This document shows positions 46,992 to 56,713 of a stretch of 64,000 nt of DNA, piece by piece. Position numbers and translations under genes: made by a program. Below the pieces are notes generated by a model. It saw nothing but the letters and a program-made list of their open reading frames with translations, ran no database searches and was not told where the DNA came from. This stretch comes from Serratia liquefaciens (GTDB lineage Bacteria > Pseudomonadota > Gammaproteobacteria > Enterobacterales > Enterobacteriaceae), in the NCBI RefSeq assembly GCF_027594825.1, contig NZ_CP088930.1, forward strand, positions 620,001-684,000, written 5' to 3'. How positions within the stretch are numbered: position 1 is the stretch's first letter; every line of letters begins with the position of its first letter.

Positions 46992-48467
46992 TTACTCGAA
47001 CTCGTTCCAGGAACGGCCATCACGGGTGATCATCGCCACTGAAGCGACCGGGCCCCAGGTGCCGGATTGGTACGGCTTCGGTGCCTCGTTATCCGCTTTC
47101 CACGCGTCCATAATGGAGTCAACCCACTTCCAGGCTTCTTCCACTTCATCACGGCGTACGAACAGCGCCTGAATGCCACGCATGGTTTCCAGCAACAGAC
47201 GCTCATAGGCGTCAGCCACATGCTCCTGGTTAAAGGTTTCGGAGAAACTCAGATCCAGCTTGGTGGTTTGCAGGCGGTGCTTGTGATCCAGACCTGGCAC
47301 CTTGTTCAACACCTGAATTTCGATGCCTTCATCCGGCTGCAGACGAATGGTCAGTTTGTTCTGCGGCAACTGCTGGTAAGAATCGCTGAACAGGTTCAAC
47401 GGCGGGTTCTTGAAGTAGACGACCACTTCAGAACATTTGGTCGGCAGACGCTTACCGGTACGCAGGTAGAACGGCACGCCGGCCCACTGCCAGTTGTCGA
47501 TATCAACGCGGATTGAGACGAAGGTTTCAGTGTTGCTGCTTTTATTCGCCCCTTCTTCTTCCAGATAACCCGGTACCTTTTTGCCCTGCACGAAGCCGGC
47601 AGTGTACTGACCACGCACTGTGGTTTCACGTACATTGGTCTGATCTATGCGGCGTAGTGAACGCAGTACCTTCACTTTCTCGTCGCGAATGCGGTCAGTA
47701 GTCAGGTCCGCCGGTGGCGACATGGCAATCATGGTCAGGATTTGCAACAGGTGGTTCTGGATCATGTCGCGCATCTGACCGGCCTGGTCAAAGTAGCCCC
47801 AGCGCCCTTCAATACCCACCTCTTCCGCTACGGTGATCTGTACGGAATCGATGGTGCGGTTATCCCAGTTGGAGGCGAACAACGAGTTGGCGAAACGCAG
47901 CGCCAGCAGGTTCAGTACCGTCTCTTTACCGAGATAATGGTCGATACGATAAACCTGGCTCTCGTTGAAGTATTCCGCCACCTGATCGTTGATCACGCGT
48001 GAAGAAGCGAGATCGGTGCCTAGCGGTTTTTCCATCACCACGCGCGCCGGCTCGTGGTTCAACTTGGCTTCACCCAAGCCTTTGCAAATCGCGCCGAAGG
48101 TGCTTGGCGGCATGGCAAAGTAGTTAATGGTGGTGCGATGTTTCTGGTCCAGCATTTTACCCAATTTGGTAAAGTTCTTGCTGTCGTTCACATCCAGGTT
48201 GCAGAAATCCAGGCGCGCGCTCAGCGTTGCCCAGAGTTCGTCATCCAGTTTTTCTTTCATAAAGGTGCCAAGCGCTTCCTTGACCACCTTGATATAGGCT
48301 TCTTTATCCCACTCGGCACGGCCGACGCCGATGATGCGGGTATCCGGATGGATATGACCGGCTTTCTCTAACTGGTACAGGGAAGGCAACAGCTTACGAC
48401 GCGCCAAATCGCCTTTCGCGCCGAAAATAACCAGGTCACACGCCTGGGCTGTAGAGGTTACCGCCAT
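46992..48467 (-). CDS. zwf: Glucose-6-phosphate 1-dehydrogenase
   Basis: 491-residue NADP-dependent first enzyme of the pentose phosphate pathway. The NADP loop is FGAKGDLARRKLLPSLYQLE, and the substrate-site RIDHYLGKETVLNLLALRFA is intact. The second ATG (MAVTSTAQ) is the start because GGAG is six bases upstream, whereas the first ATG overlaps it; it also matches E. coli length exactly. HexR-type operators lie upstream, and hexR is divergent. Confidence 0.97.
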   Translation of the reverse strand: MAVTSTAQACDLVIFGAKGDLARRKLLPSLYQLEKAGHIHPDTRIIGVGRAEWDKEAYIKVVKEALGTFMKEKLDDELWATLSARLDFCNLDVNDSKNFTKLGKMLDQKHRTTINYFAMPPSTFGAICKGLGEAKLNHEPARVVMEKPLGTDLASSRVINDQVAEYFNESQVYRIDHYLGKETVLNLLALRFANSLFASNWDNRTIDSVQITVAEEVGIEGRWGYFDQAGQMRDMIQNHLLQILTMIAMSPPADLTTDRIRDEKVKVLRSLRRIDQTNVRETTVRGQYTAGFVQGKKVPGYLEEEGANKSSNTETFVSIRVDIDNWQWAGVPFYLRTGKRLPTKCSEVVVYFKNPPLNLFSDSYQQLPQNKLTIRLQPDEGIEIQVLNKVPGLDHKHRLQTTKLDLSFSETFNQEHVADAYERLLLETMRGIQALFVRRDEVEEAWKWVDSIMDAWKADNEAPKPYQSGTWGPVASVAMITRDGRSWNEFE

Positions 48468-48492
48468 GTTCATCTCCTCGTTGCAGGATATT

Positions 48493-48507
48493 TGTAATTT
48501 TCTTACA
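48493..48507. promoter_or_regulatory. HexR operator upstream of zwf
   Basis: TGTAATTTTCTTACA fits the HexR palindrome TGTAATTwAATTACA with two mismatches. It overlaps a second palindrome, TACATTACTAATGTA, at 48504-48518. A partial repeat of the left half (CTGTAATTTTCTG) occurs near 48626, closer to hexR. Confidence 0.7.
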
Positions 48508-48794
48508 TTACTAATGTACTCTCTTTGACTACGGCCAGTAAACCCGGATCAAAAGTAGAAAAAAAGCCCCAGAAAATGCAGTGTTAAGTGCTATTGGCTC
48601 TAAACCTGGCCGCCAGAGCCAAAAACTGTAATTTTCTGTCTTTTTTGATGCTCTTTTACCATTATGAAAGTTAGACACAGGTCATGTTCTGATGAAAAAA
48701 GCCTGCATACCCTCTGTCGACACTGCCAACGGTTACCAGCACGTAGTATATTTCCACTAAACCGGCATTGATTTCTCCTTTAATTGAAATCGAC

Positions 48795-48862
48795 ATACCC
48801 TATGGATTTCAAGTTAAAGCCAGTGCGATCGCCCCCGCTGTAGCTTGAAATGCGACGGGTAT
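48795..48862. repeat. Short MITE-like palindromic repeat abutting hexR
   Basis: A 68-bp element with terminal ATACCC/GGGTAT repeats and internal ATTTCAAG/CTTGAAAT arms. The ends and the GATTTCAAGTT core resemble a dispersed intergenic repeat common in Serratia and Yersinia genomes, recalled from memory. Its right end is five bases from the first possible hexR start codon. Confidence 0.6.
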
Positions 48863-48885
48863 AAACCATGAGTGACCCTCGTTAT

Positions 48886-49758
48886 ATGAATACGCTGGAA
48901 AAAATCCAGAGTCATCTGGAGCTGCTGAGCAAATCTGAACGGAAAGTCGCTGAGGTGATCCTGGCCTCCCCACAGACCGCCATCCACTCCAGTATCGCGA
49001 CGCTGGCCAGAATGGCAGACGTCAGCGAACCCACCGTCAACCGTTTTTGTCGCCGTCTCGATACCAAAGGCTTCCCCGATTTTAAACTGCATCTTGCCCA
49101 AAGCCTGGCCAATGGCACTCCGTACGTAAACCGTAACGTGGAGGAAGATGACAGCGTCGATGCCTATACCGGTAAAATATTCGAATCGGTAATGGCCAGT
49201 CTGGATACAGTAAAGGCAAATTTGGATATTGCCGCAATCAATCGTGCGGTTGATCTGCTTACCCAGGCAAAAAAAATCTCTTTCTTCGGTTTGGGTGCCT
49301 CTGCGGCCGTCGCTCACGACGCGATGAACAAATTTTTTCGCTTTAATATCCCGGTGGTCTACTTCGACGATATCGTCATGCAACGTATGGGCTGCATGAA
49401 TTCCAGCGAGGGAGACGTAGTGGTGTTAATCTCCCACACTGGCCGCACCAAAAACCTGGTGGAAATGGCGCAGCTGGCGCGTGAAAACGACGCCACGGTT
49501 ATCGCCATCACCTCACGCGATACCCCTCTGGCGCACGAGGCAACCCTGGCGTTGCTGCTTGATGTTCCCGAAGATACCGACGTTTATATGCCGATGGTGT
49601 CACGAATTGCGCAATTAACGCTCATAGACGTGCTCGCCACCGGATTTACCTTGCGCAGAGGGGCCAAATTCAGAGATAACTTGAAGCGGGTCAAGGAAGC
49701 GTTGAAAGAATCGCGCTTTGATAAGGGTGTCGTTATCCCCAACAATTTCGACTCGTAA
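48886..49758 (+). CDS. hexR: HexR, RpiR-family regulator of central carbon metabolism
   Basis: 290-residue repressor with an N-terminal HTH (SIATLARMADVSEPTVNRFC) and a C-terminal SIS sugar-phosphate-binding domain (ISFFGLGASAAVAHDAMNKF, VVVLISHTGRTKNLVEMAQL); KDPG is the known ligand. I start at MNTLEKIQ, which matches E. coli. An ATG six codons earlier (48868) has a better ribosome-binding sequence (GGGTAT), which is supplied by the repeat element just upstream; it may be used here. HexR sites lie before zwf and pykA. Confidence 0.94.
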   Translation: MNTLEKIQSHLELLSKSERKVAEVILASPQTAIHSSIATLARMADVSEPTVNRFCRRLDTKGFPDFKLHLAQSLANGTPYVNRNVEEDDSVDAYTGKIFESVMASLDTVKANLDIAAINRAVDLLTQAKKISFFGLGASAAVAHDAMNKFFRFNIPVVYFDDIVMQRMGCMNSSEGDVVVLISHTGRTKNLVEMAQLARENDATVIAITSRDTPLAHEATLALLLDVPEDTDVYMPMVSRIAQLTLIDVLATGFTLRRGAKFRDNLKRVKEALKESRFDKGVVIPNNFDS

Positions 49759-49858
49759 CCGATGTGAAAAAACCTGTCGTTCAAGATCATCTGAACGGCG
49801 GCATTAGAGGCAGTACCCTGTTACAACGCTCATGCGGGTAACCCAAGTGAAACATCAG

Positions 49859-49873
49859 TGTAGTAAAATTACA
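49859..49873. promoter_or_regulatory. HexR operator upstream of pykA
   Basis: TGTAGTAAAATTACA fits the HexR palindrome with one or two mismatches. It sits 74-88 bp before pykA and downstream of hexR. Confidence 0.75.
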
Positions 49874-49946
49874 TTTCACTCCAGGTTTCGTTATCCGACG
49901 TTATCGCAACACCAATAATTTGCTTCACCAGTCAACGGAGTAATAC

Positions 49947-51389
49947 ATGTCCAGACGGCTCAGAAGAACCAAAATTGTTACCACCCTGGGTCCGGCTACT
50001 GACCGCGACAATAATCTGGAAAAGATCATTGCCGCAGGCGCTAACGTAGTTCGGCTTAACTTTTCCCACGGCACGGCAGAAGATCATCAGGCTCGCGCCG
50101 ACAAAGTGCGCGAAATCGCTGCCAAGTTGGGACGTCACGTCGCTATTCTGGGTGACCTGCAAGGGCCGAAAATTCGTGTTTCCACCTTTAAGGAAGGCAA
50201 AATCTTCCTTAACATCGGTGATAAATTCCTGCTCGATGCCAACATGTCCAAGGGCGAAGGCGATAAAGAAAAAGTCGGTATCGACTATAAAGGCCTGCCT
50301 GCCGACGTGGTGCCGGGCGACGTACTGCTGCTGGACGACGGCCGCGTACAGTTGAAGGTGCTCGAAGTTCAGGGCATGAAAGTCTTTACCGAAGTGACCG
50401 TTGGCGGCCCGCTGTCCAACAACAAGGGCATTAACAAACTGGGTGGCGGCCTGTCCGCAGAGGCCCTGACCGAGAAAGACAAGGCCGATATCGTCACCGC
50501 AGCCAAAATCGGCGTCGATTACCTGGCGGTTTCCTTCCCGCGCACCGGCGAAGACCTGAACTATGCCCGCCGTCTGGCGCGCGATGCTGGCTGCCACGCC
50601 AAGATCGTGTCCAAGGTTGAGCGTGCCGAAGCCGTCTGCAGCGACGAAGCCATGGATGATATCATTCTGGCCTCCGACGTAGTGATGGTTGCCCGTGGCG
50701 ATCTGGGCGTCGAAATCGGCGATCCTGAGCTGGTCGGCATCCAGAAAAAGCTGATCCGCCGCGCCCGCACCCTGAACCGTGCCGTGATCACCGCGACCCA
50801 GATGATGGAGTCAATGATCACCAACCCAATGCCGACCCGCGCCGAAGTGATGGACGTGGCAAACGCCGTGCTGGACGGTACCGACGCCGTGATGCTGTCT
50901 GCCGAAACCGCTGCTGGCCAATACCCGGCAGAAACCGTGGCGGCCATGGCGCGCGTTTGCCTCGGTGCTGAGAAGATCCCAAGCATCAATGTCTCCAAGC
51001 ACCGCCTGGACGTACAGTTCGACAACATTGAAGAGGCTATCGCCATGTCTTCAATGTACGCGGCCAACCACCTGAAAGGGGTTACCGCGCTGATCGCCAT
51101 GACCGAATCTGGCCGCACCGCGCTGATGATGTCGCGCATCAGCTCCGGCCTGCCGATCTTCGCCATGTCGCGCCATGAACACACGCTGAACCTGACCGCG
51201 TTGTATCGTGGCGTTACCCCTGTGTACTTCGACAGCCACGAAGATGGCGTCATCGCCGCTAATGACGCGGTAAATCGTCTGCGTGATAAAGGCTTCCTGG
51301 TCTCGGGCGATCTGGTGATCGTCACCCAGGGTGACGTGATGGAAACCGTTGGCACCACCAACACCAGCCGTATTCTGCGCGTCGAGTAA
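49947..51389 (+). CDS. pykA: Pyruvate kinase II
   Basis: 480-residue glycolytic enzyme making pyruvate and ATP from PEP. The active-site block is [11 protein letters not shown], with the Lys of [31 protein letters not shown] and [19 protein letters not shown] follow. The PykA-type N-terminus [15 protein letters not shown] separates it from PykF. GGAG lies eight bases upstream. A HexR operator precedes it, and a strong terminator follows. Confidence 0.97.
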   Translation: MSRRLRRTKIVTTLGPATDRDNNLEKIIAAGANVVRLNFSHGTAEDHQARADKVREIAAKLGRHVAILGDLQGPKIRVSTFKEGKIFLNIGDKFLLDANMSKGEGDKEKVGIDYKGLPADVVPGDVLLLDDGRVQLKVLEVQGMKVFTEVTVGGPLSNNKGINKLGGGLSAEALTEKDKADIVTAAKIGVDYLAVSFPRTGEDLNYARRLARDAGCHAKIVSKVERAEAVCSDEAMDDIILASDVVMVARGDLGVEIGDPELVGIQKKLIRRARTLNRAVITATQMMESMITNPMPTRAEVMDVANAVLDGTDAVMLSAETAAGQYPAETVAAMARVCLGAEKIPSINVSKHRLDVQFDNIEEAIAMSSMYAANHLKGVTALIAMTESGRTALMMSRISSGLPIFAMSRHEHTLNLTALYRGVTPVYFDSHEDGVIAANDAVNRLRDKGFLVSGDLVIVTQGDVMETVGTTNTSRILRVE

Positions 51390-51399
51390 TCTGTCCTGC

Positions 51400-51429
51400 T
51401 GCCGGCCGTTAACGCGGTCGGCATTTTTT
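51400..51429 (+). terminator. pykA terminator
   Basis: TGCCGGCC/GGTCGGCA stem (one G-T pair) with an eight-base loop, then T6, 11 bp after the stop. Confidence 0.88.
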
Positions 51430-51496
51430 CCCGCACCGCCCTTTCCCCCTGTTAAACTCGTCTCCTGTCGCCGCCATGGCAAACGGAGAGCCTTCG

Positions 51497-52381
51497 ATGC
51501 TTCATCAACACCCACAGCAAAACCGCACTGCACAAAGTCTGGATCTGGACGGTCAGGGGCTGGAAAACCTGGACGATGCCTGTCTACAAGGCAACTCACT
51601 GCTGAAAATCAGTTTGTACGACAATCGGCTTCGGCAATTCCCACGGCAGATTTTGCAGCATGCCGATCTGCAGGTGTTGAACATCTCTTGCAACCAACTC
51701 AGCGAACTGCCCACTGAAATAGGCCTGTTGAAACAGCTGGCCATGCTCGACTGTGGTCACAACCAGGCCAACCGGGTGCCCGCCGGGATCGGTGAGCTGC
51801 GGGAACTGACTTATTTATACCTCAGCGATAACGCCTTTCGCGATCTGCCCGTCGAACTGGGGCGGTTACATAAACTGCGGTATTTGAATGCGACGGATAA
51901 TCAGCTCAGTGAAATGCCTGCGGCCATTATGCAACTCGGTGCGCTGCAGGAACTGCGGCTTTACAATAACCAGATTGCCTCGTTGCCTGAGACGTTCGGG
52001 CAGTTGAGCGCTCTTCGGGAACTGCACCTGATGAACAATCATCTGGTTGCCCTGCCAGAGCAAATAGCCCAGCTCTCTGCGCTCAGGGTGCTGGATGTGG
52101 AAAATAACGCTATCGGCCAGCTACCCACCACTTTTGGGCGGCTGGTCAACCTGACTCACCTCAACCTCAGAACCAACCGCTTGCAACAGCTACCGACCTC
52201 CATTGGGCAGCTTAAAGCACTGACCACGTTGGATCTGCGCGCTAACCAGCTAAGCGCCCTGCCCGACAGTCTGGCCGAATTGACCCAGCTACAGCGGTTG
52301 GATCTGCGCTGGAACAACTTTGCCGAAATGCCTGCCGTGCTGGACCCGCTGATTGCCCAAGGCTGCCTGGTGCATATTTAA
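51497..52381 (+). CDS. Leucine-rich repeat protein
   Basis: 294-residue protein made almost wholly of about ten 23-residue repeats of the type L..L..L.L..N.L..LP..I, for example LQVLNISCNQLSELPTEIG and LTTLDLRANQLSALPDSLAE. This is the Ras-group/plant type of LRR. No signal peptide, secretion signal or enzymatic domain is visible, so it is probably a cytoplasmic protein-binding scaffold. GGAG is eight bases before the chosen ATG; an upstream in-frame ATG (51476) lacks one. The function is unknown. Confidence 0.85.
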   Translation: MLHQHPQQNRTAQSLDLDGQGLENLDDACLQGNSLLKISLYDNRLRQFPRQILQHADLQVLNISCNQLSELPTEIGLLKQLAMLDCGHNQANRVPAGIGELRELTYLYLSDNAFRDLPVELGRLHKLRYLNATDNQLSEMPAAIMQLGALQELRLYNNQIASLPETFGQLSALRELHLMNNHLVALPEQIAQLSALRVLDVENNAIGQLPTTFGRLVNLTHLNLRTNRLQQLPTSIGQLKALTTLDLRANQLSALPDSLAELTQLQRLDLRWNNFAEMPAVLDPLIAQGCLVHI

Positions 52382-52395
52382 GGCCCTTAAAACAC

Positions 52396-52429
52396 CAAGG
52401 GGCAGCCACCCGAAGATGACTGCCCCTTG
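52396..52429. terminator. Hairpin between the LRR gene and lpxM
   Basis: CAAGGGGCAG/CTGCCCCTTG, perfect 10-bp arms between convergent genes, without a clear T-tract. Confidence 0.55.
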
Positions 52430-52448
52430 CCTGACGCCAAAACTGAGC

Positions 52449-53417
52449 TTAGCGGTATAAATCGTCGCGTGAATAGGGTTCGATTTCCCCTTCTTTGCGC
52501 GTTTTCAGCAGTTTGAGGATCCAGGTGTACTGTTCCGGGTTGGGACCGACCAGATTCTCTACTTCTTCATTCATCCGGCGGGCAATGGTGTGATCGTCGG
52601 CCGTAGCCAGGTCGTCCATCGGCGGTCGTATATAGATATCGAGCATGCTGGTTTTACCGTCATACACCGGGAACAACGGCACAATGGCCGCACGACAGAC
52701 CTTCATCAGACGCCCGACCGCAGGCAACGTAGCTTTATAAGTCGCAAAGAAATCCACGAATTCGCTGTGCTCTGCTCCGTGATCCTGATCCGGCAGATAA
52801 TAGCCCCAATACCCCTGGCGTACTGAACTGATAAACGGCTTGATACCGTCATTGCGCGCATGCATGCGACCGCCAAACTTGCGACGTACGGTGTTCCACA
52901 GATAATCGACCAGCGGGTTGCTTTGGTTATGGAACATCGCTGCCATCGGCTGACCACGTGCGGCCATCAGCATCGCCGGAACATCCACCGCCCACCCGTG
53001 CGGTACCAGGAAAATCACGTTACGCCCTTCTTCACGGATTTTATCCAGCACCTCTTCACCGTGCCAGCGAACGCGCTTCAACACTTTCTCAGGTTGGGTA
53101 CAGGCCAGCTCCGCCATCAGGATCATCGATTGCGGCGCGGTGGCAAACATCTCGTCGATGATATGTTCACGCTCGTTTTCCGGCAGCTCAGGCAGGCAGT
53201 ACAGCAGGTTGATGCGTGCACGACGTCGAGCGCCTTTTGCCACCTTGCCGGCCAACTTGCCCACGGCGCCGAGCACCGGATCGCGCAGGCGTGCAGGCAC
53301 CAGTGAAATACCGGCCATTAACCCGGTTCCCAGCCAAACGCCCCAGTAGCGCGGATGGTAAAAGGCTTTCTGAAATTGCGGGATGAACTCTGAGTTCGAT
53401 TTTTTCTCGTTTTGCAT
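52449..53417 (-). CDS. lpxM: Lipid A biosynthesis myristoyltransferase
   Basis: 322-residue inner-membrane acyltransferase that adds the last (myristoyl) chain to Kdo2-lipid A. The HX4D catalytic motif is HGWAVD near residue 140. RNVIFLVPHG precedes it, and DQDHGAEHSEFVDFFATYKATLP resembles the family's later block. One hydrophobic N-terminal anchor is seen. The start is the ATG of MQNEKK, preceded by AAGAG. Gene order lpxM, mepM, znuA matches E. coli. Confidence 0.95.
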   Translation of the reverse strand: MQNEKKSNSEFIPQFQKAFYHPRYWGVWLGTGLMAGISLVPARLRDPVLGAVGKLAGKVAKGARRRARINLLYCLPELPENEREHIIDEMFATAPQSMILMAELACTQPEKVLKRVRWHGEEVLDKIREEGRNVIFLVPHGWAVDVPAMLMAARGQPMAAMFHNQSNPLVDYLWNTVRRKFGGRMHARNDGIKPFISSVRQGYWGYYLPDQDHGAEHSEFVDFFATYKATLPAVGRLMKVCRAAIVPLFPVYDGKTSMLDIYIRPPMDDLATADDHTIARRMNEEVENLVGPNPEQYTWILKLLKTRKEGEIEPYSRDDLYR

Positions 53418-53496
53418 GCACAAGCTCTTAACATAGCGGTTCGGCTAATCATAATTGCAAAGGGTGATTTTGCAATTCACAACGGCGAAGCACCAA

Positions 53497-53530
53497 TATA
53501 AAACAACATCGGCCCGTAATCAGGCCGATG
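53497..53530 (-). terminator. mepM terminator
   Basis: CATCGGCC/GGCCGATG stem on the minus strand followed by TTGTTTTATATT, 37 bp past mepM. Confidence 0.7.
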
Positions 53531-53566
53531 GAATCACTGGCGCAGTAACGCGCCGGGGCAAAGGGA

Positions 53567-54889
53567 TCAATCCAGCTGCAGCTGAGGCACCACTTCTTTC
53601 ACCTGCGCCAGATAATCGCTGCGATCTTTGCCGCTCAGCCCTTCTGAACGCGGCAGTTTCGCCGTCAGCGGGTTGACCGCCTGTTGGTTGGTCCACATTT
53701 CGAAGTGCAGGTGCGGGCCGGTAGAGCGTCCGGTGTTGCCGGATAGCGCAATACGGTCACCCCGTTTCACCTTCTGCCCAGGCTTAACCAGCAGCTTTTT
53801 CAGGTGCATATAACGCGTGGTGTACTGGCGACCATGGCGGATTGCCACGTAGTTGCCCGCGGCACCGCTGCGTTTGGCGATCAACACTTCACCGTCGCCC
53901 ACGGCCAGCACCGGAGTACCGACCGGCATCGCGAAGTCAACGCCTTTGTGCGGTGCAATGCGCCCGGTGACCGGATTCACCCGACGCGGATTGAAGTTTG
54001 AAGAGATGCGGAACTGCTTCATGGTAGGGAAACGCATAAAGCCACGCGCCAGGCCCGAACCCTGACGATCGTAGAATTTACCGTCCTCGGCACGGATGGC
54101 GTAATAGTCTTTGCCGCCGGTGCGCATACGCACCCCCAACAGCTGGCTTTGTGCGCTCTTGCCGTCAAAGTGTTCGCGAGACATCAATACCGAGAACTGA
54201 TCGCCCTTGCGCAGTTTACGGAAATCCAGCTGCCACTGCAGCGCTTTGATCACCGCATTGATTTCTGCACGGCTCAGACCGGCATCGCCGGCGCTGCTGA
54301 CGAAGCTGCCGTTCAGCCGACCGCTGATCACGTTGTTGCGCCATTCGCCCTGCTGCGATTCCTGAGTTTCTTTGAAGTTGTTACCAACGCGGTCGTAGGT
54401 GCGGGTTTCACGCCGGGAAACTTCCCAGGTCAAACGCTGCAGATCGCCGGCATCGTTCACCGTCCATGACAGCTGTTGGCCGATTTTCAGGTTACGCAGA
54501 TCGCGGTTTTGCGATGCCAACAGCGTGACATCCGACATATCTATGCCGTATTGGGTCAGAATACTGCCCAGCGTATCACCGGTAGAAACGACATATTCAT
54601 GCACGCCATCCTCGCCGGCGACCTTCTGGTCCAGCTCATCCTGTGGGATGTCATCATCGGGGGTGGCTTGGTCGAGATCGATCGGTTCGCTGGCTTCTGG
54701 CAGCAAGGATCGTAATTGGCTGGATTCTAACTCAATGCTTTTAACGATGGGGTTATGTTCTGGGTGATAAACAAAAGGCCGCCAGACGGCAACGGCCAAT
54801 GTAACCACTGTCAGCGACCCCAGCATGACGCGGTGGGGCCGTGGCAGATTGTTATACGCCAGAGCGATAGTTCGGACTATCTGCTGCAC
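53567..54889 (-). CDS. mepM: Murein DD-endopeptidase MepM
   Basis: 440-residue periplasmic M23 zinc peptidase that cuts peptide crosslinks to allow wall growth. An N-terminal membrane anchor (VMLGSLTVVTLAVAVW) is followed by a LysM domain (HEYVVSTGDTLGSILTQYGI) and an M23 domain with HKGVDFAMPVGTPVLAVGDG and the metal-binding GPHLHFE. Same length as E. coli MepM. Upstream of lpxM in the same direction, divided by a terminator. Confidence 0.96.
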   Translation of the reverse strand: MQQIVRTIALAYNNLPRPHRVMLGSLTVVTLAVAVWRPFVYHPEHNPIVKSIELESSQLRSLLPEASEPIDLDQATPDDDIPQDELDQKVAGEDGVHEYVVSTGDTLGSILTQYGIDMSDVTLLASQNRDLRNLKIGQQLSWTVNDAGDLQRLTWEVSRRETRTYDRVGNNFKETQESQQGEWRNNVISGRLNGSFVSSAGDAGLSRAEINAVIKALQWQLDFRKLRKGDQFSVLMSREHFDGKSAQSQLLGVRMRTGGKDYYAIRAEDGKFYDRQGSGLARGFMRFPTMKQFRISSNFNPRRVNPVTGRIAPHKGVDFAMPVGTPVLAVGDGEVLIAKRSGAAGNYVAIRHGRQYTTRYMHLKKLLVKPGQKVKRGDRIALSGNTGRSTGPHLHFEMWTNQQAVNPLTAKLPRSEGLSGKDRSDYLAQVKEVVPQLQLD

Positions 54890-54910
54890 TCGATTTTATC
54901 CTCATAATCT

Positions 54911-55876
54911 TTACTTCAGGCAGCTCACGTACTGGTTCGACAGCTGAGTCAGGAAGTTCCCGTAGCTGTCTTTCCCCAGTGCGATACCGGTGCCCAACGG
55001 GTCCAGCGTTCCAGAACGCACTTTGGTCCCCTTGGCAACGGCATTGATTACGGCCGGCCTGAATTGTGGCTCAGCAAAAACGCAGACTGCTTTCTGCTCA
55101 ACCAACTGTGTTCGAATTTGGTGTAAGCGCTGTGCTCCAGGTTGGATTTCGGGATTCACGGTGAAATGGCCCAGCGGGCTCAAACCGAAATGTTTCTCAA
55201 AATAGCCGTAAGCATCATGAAAAACAAAATATCCTTTGCCTTGCACAGGCTTGAGCATGTTACCAACATTTTTGTCAGTTTGCGTCAGTAGATTCTCGAA
55301 CTGGCGCAGGTTTGCGTCTAATTTGTCCTTATTCTGCGGCATAAGTTCCAATAACCTGTCGTGAATCGCGATCGCGGTCACTTTTGCCACTTCCGGAGAC
55401 AGCCAAACGTGCATGTTATACTCGCCATGATGGTGTCCATCGCCCTCATCGTGATCGGCATGATTATGCGCATCCGTTGCATGATCATGGTCGTGTTCAT
55501 GCTCGTGGTCGTCGTCTTCTCCTTTCATCAACAGCGGTTTTACTCCACTCAGTTCGCTGATGGCCAATTGACGATTCGCCGATACCGGCGTGAGGGATTT
55601 GGTCAGAAAAGCTTCCATATCCGGGCCTACCCACACCACCAGATCGGCGGCGCGCAGGCGTTGGATATCGGAAGGTCGCAAAGCGAAATCGTGCGGCGAG
55701 GCGCCATCCGGCAACAGCACCTCGGTCGGCGTTACGCCGTCGGCGATGGCGGATGCAATAAAGCCCAGTGGGCGAATGGAGGTCACAACCGCCGCAGAGG
55801 CGCTGCTCAGCGGTCCGGCCATCATCAGTGCAGTAGCCAGCAACGTGCGCTGCAGCCATTTATTTTTATGTGCCAT
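54911..55876 (-). CDS. znuA: Zinc ABC transporter substrate-binding protein ZnuA
   Basis: 321-residue periplasmic high-affinity zinc carrier. A signal peptide comes first (ending SASA); the His/Asp-rich loop around residues 119-150 ([20 protein letters not shown]) is the typical ZnuA feature. Zinc ligands lie in [24 protein letters not shown] and [15 protein letters not shown] start at MAHKNKW; an ATG eight codons earlier is possible. Divergent from znuCB across a Zur site. Confidence 0.96.
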   Translation of the reverse strand: MAHKNKWLQRTLLATALMMAGPLSSASAAVVTSIRPLGFIASAIADGVTPTEVLLPDGASPHDFALRPSDIQRLRAADLVVWVGPDMEAFLTKSLTPVSANRQLAISELSGVKPLLMKGEDDDHEHEHDHDHATDAHNHADHDEGDGHHHGEYNMHVWLSPEVAKVTAIAIHDRLLELMPQNKDKLDANLRQFENLLTQTDKNVGNMLKPVQGKGYFVFHDAYGYFEKHFGLSPLGHFTVNPEIQPGAQRLHQIRTQLVEQKAVCVFAEPQFRPAVINAVAKGTKVRSGTLDPLGTGIALGKDSYGNFLTQLSNQYVSCLK

Positions 55877-55908
55877 TATCAGTAATCCCGTCGTTTTCAT
55901 CAGCGAGG

Positions 55909-55927
55909 CGTGATATTATAACATTCG
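55909..55927. promoter_or_regulatory. Zur box between znuA and znuC
   Basis: The interval contains TGATATTATAACATTC, matching the core GTTATAnTATAACA of the Zur consensus with two mismatches. It is placed between the two start codons to control both znu transcripts. Confidence 0.75.
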
Positions 55928-55954
55928 GTTAGTTCTGCAAAATGTAATCATGAG

Positions 55955-56713
55955 ATGTCCACACTGACAACGCTAAAAAATATCTCCGTCTCCTTTGGTA
56001 ACCGCAAGGTGCTGTCGAATATTTCGCTCAGCCTGCAGCCGGGCCGTATTCTGACGCTGCTCGGTCCAAACGGCGCGGGCAAATCCACGCTGGTCCGCGT
56101 GGTTCTCGGGCTGGTTGCGCCAACGGAAGGTACGTTTGAACGCGAACCGGGCCTGCGCATCGGTTATGTACCTCAAAAACTGCACCTCGACGCCACTCTG
56201 CCGCTCACCGTCAGCCGCTTTATGCGCCTGAAACCCGGCGTCAGGAAAGCCGATATTCTGCCCGCGCTCAAACGCGTGCAGGCTGCGCACCTGCTCGATC
56301 AACCGATGCAAAAACTCTCCGGCGGCGAGAATCAGCGCGTACTGCTCGCGCGGGCGCTGCTGAACAAGCCGCAACTGCTGGTACTGGATGAGCCAACGCA
56401 AGGGGTTGACGTCAACGGCCAACTGGCGCTGTACGATCTCATCGACCAACTGCGCAAAGAACTGGGCTGCGCGGTCCTGATGGTTTCCCATGACCTGCAC
56501 CTGGTCATGGCGAAAACCGATGAAGTGCTGTGCCTCAACCAACACATCTGCTGTTCCGGCGCACCGGAAGTGGTCTCGATGCATCCTGAGTTTATCGCCA
56601 TGTTCGGCAACCGCGGTGCGGAACAATTGGCGGTCTATCGTCACCACCATAATCACCGCCACGACCTGCAAGGACGAATTGTGTTGAAGAAAACCGGGGG
56701 CCGTGAGGCATGA
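55955..56713 (+). CDS. znuC: Zinc ABC transporter ATP-binding protein ZnuC
   Basis: 252-residue ATPase of the ZnuABC importer. Walker [12 protein letters not shown], signature LSGGENQR, Walker [13 protein letters not shown] and H-loop VSHD are intact. The C-terminus is His-rich ([10 protein letters not shown]), as in E. coli ZnuC. Its stop overlaps the znuB start (ATGA). Confidence 0.97.
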   Translation: MSTLTTLKNISVSFGNRKVLSNISLSLQPGRILTLLGPNGAGKSTLVRVVLGLVAPTEGTFEREPGLRIGYVPQKLHLDATLPLTVSRFMRLKPGVRKADILPALKRVQAAHLLDQPMQKLSGGENQRVLLARALLNKPQLLVLDEPTQGVDVNGQLALYDLIDQLRKELGCAVLMVSHDLHLVMAKTDEVLCLNQHICCSGAPEVVSMHPEFIAMFGNRGAEQLAVYRHHHNHRHDLQGRIVLKKTGGREA

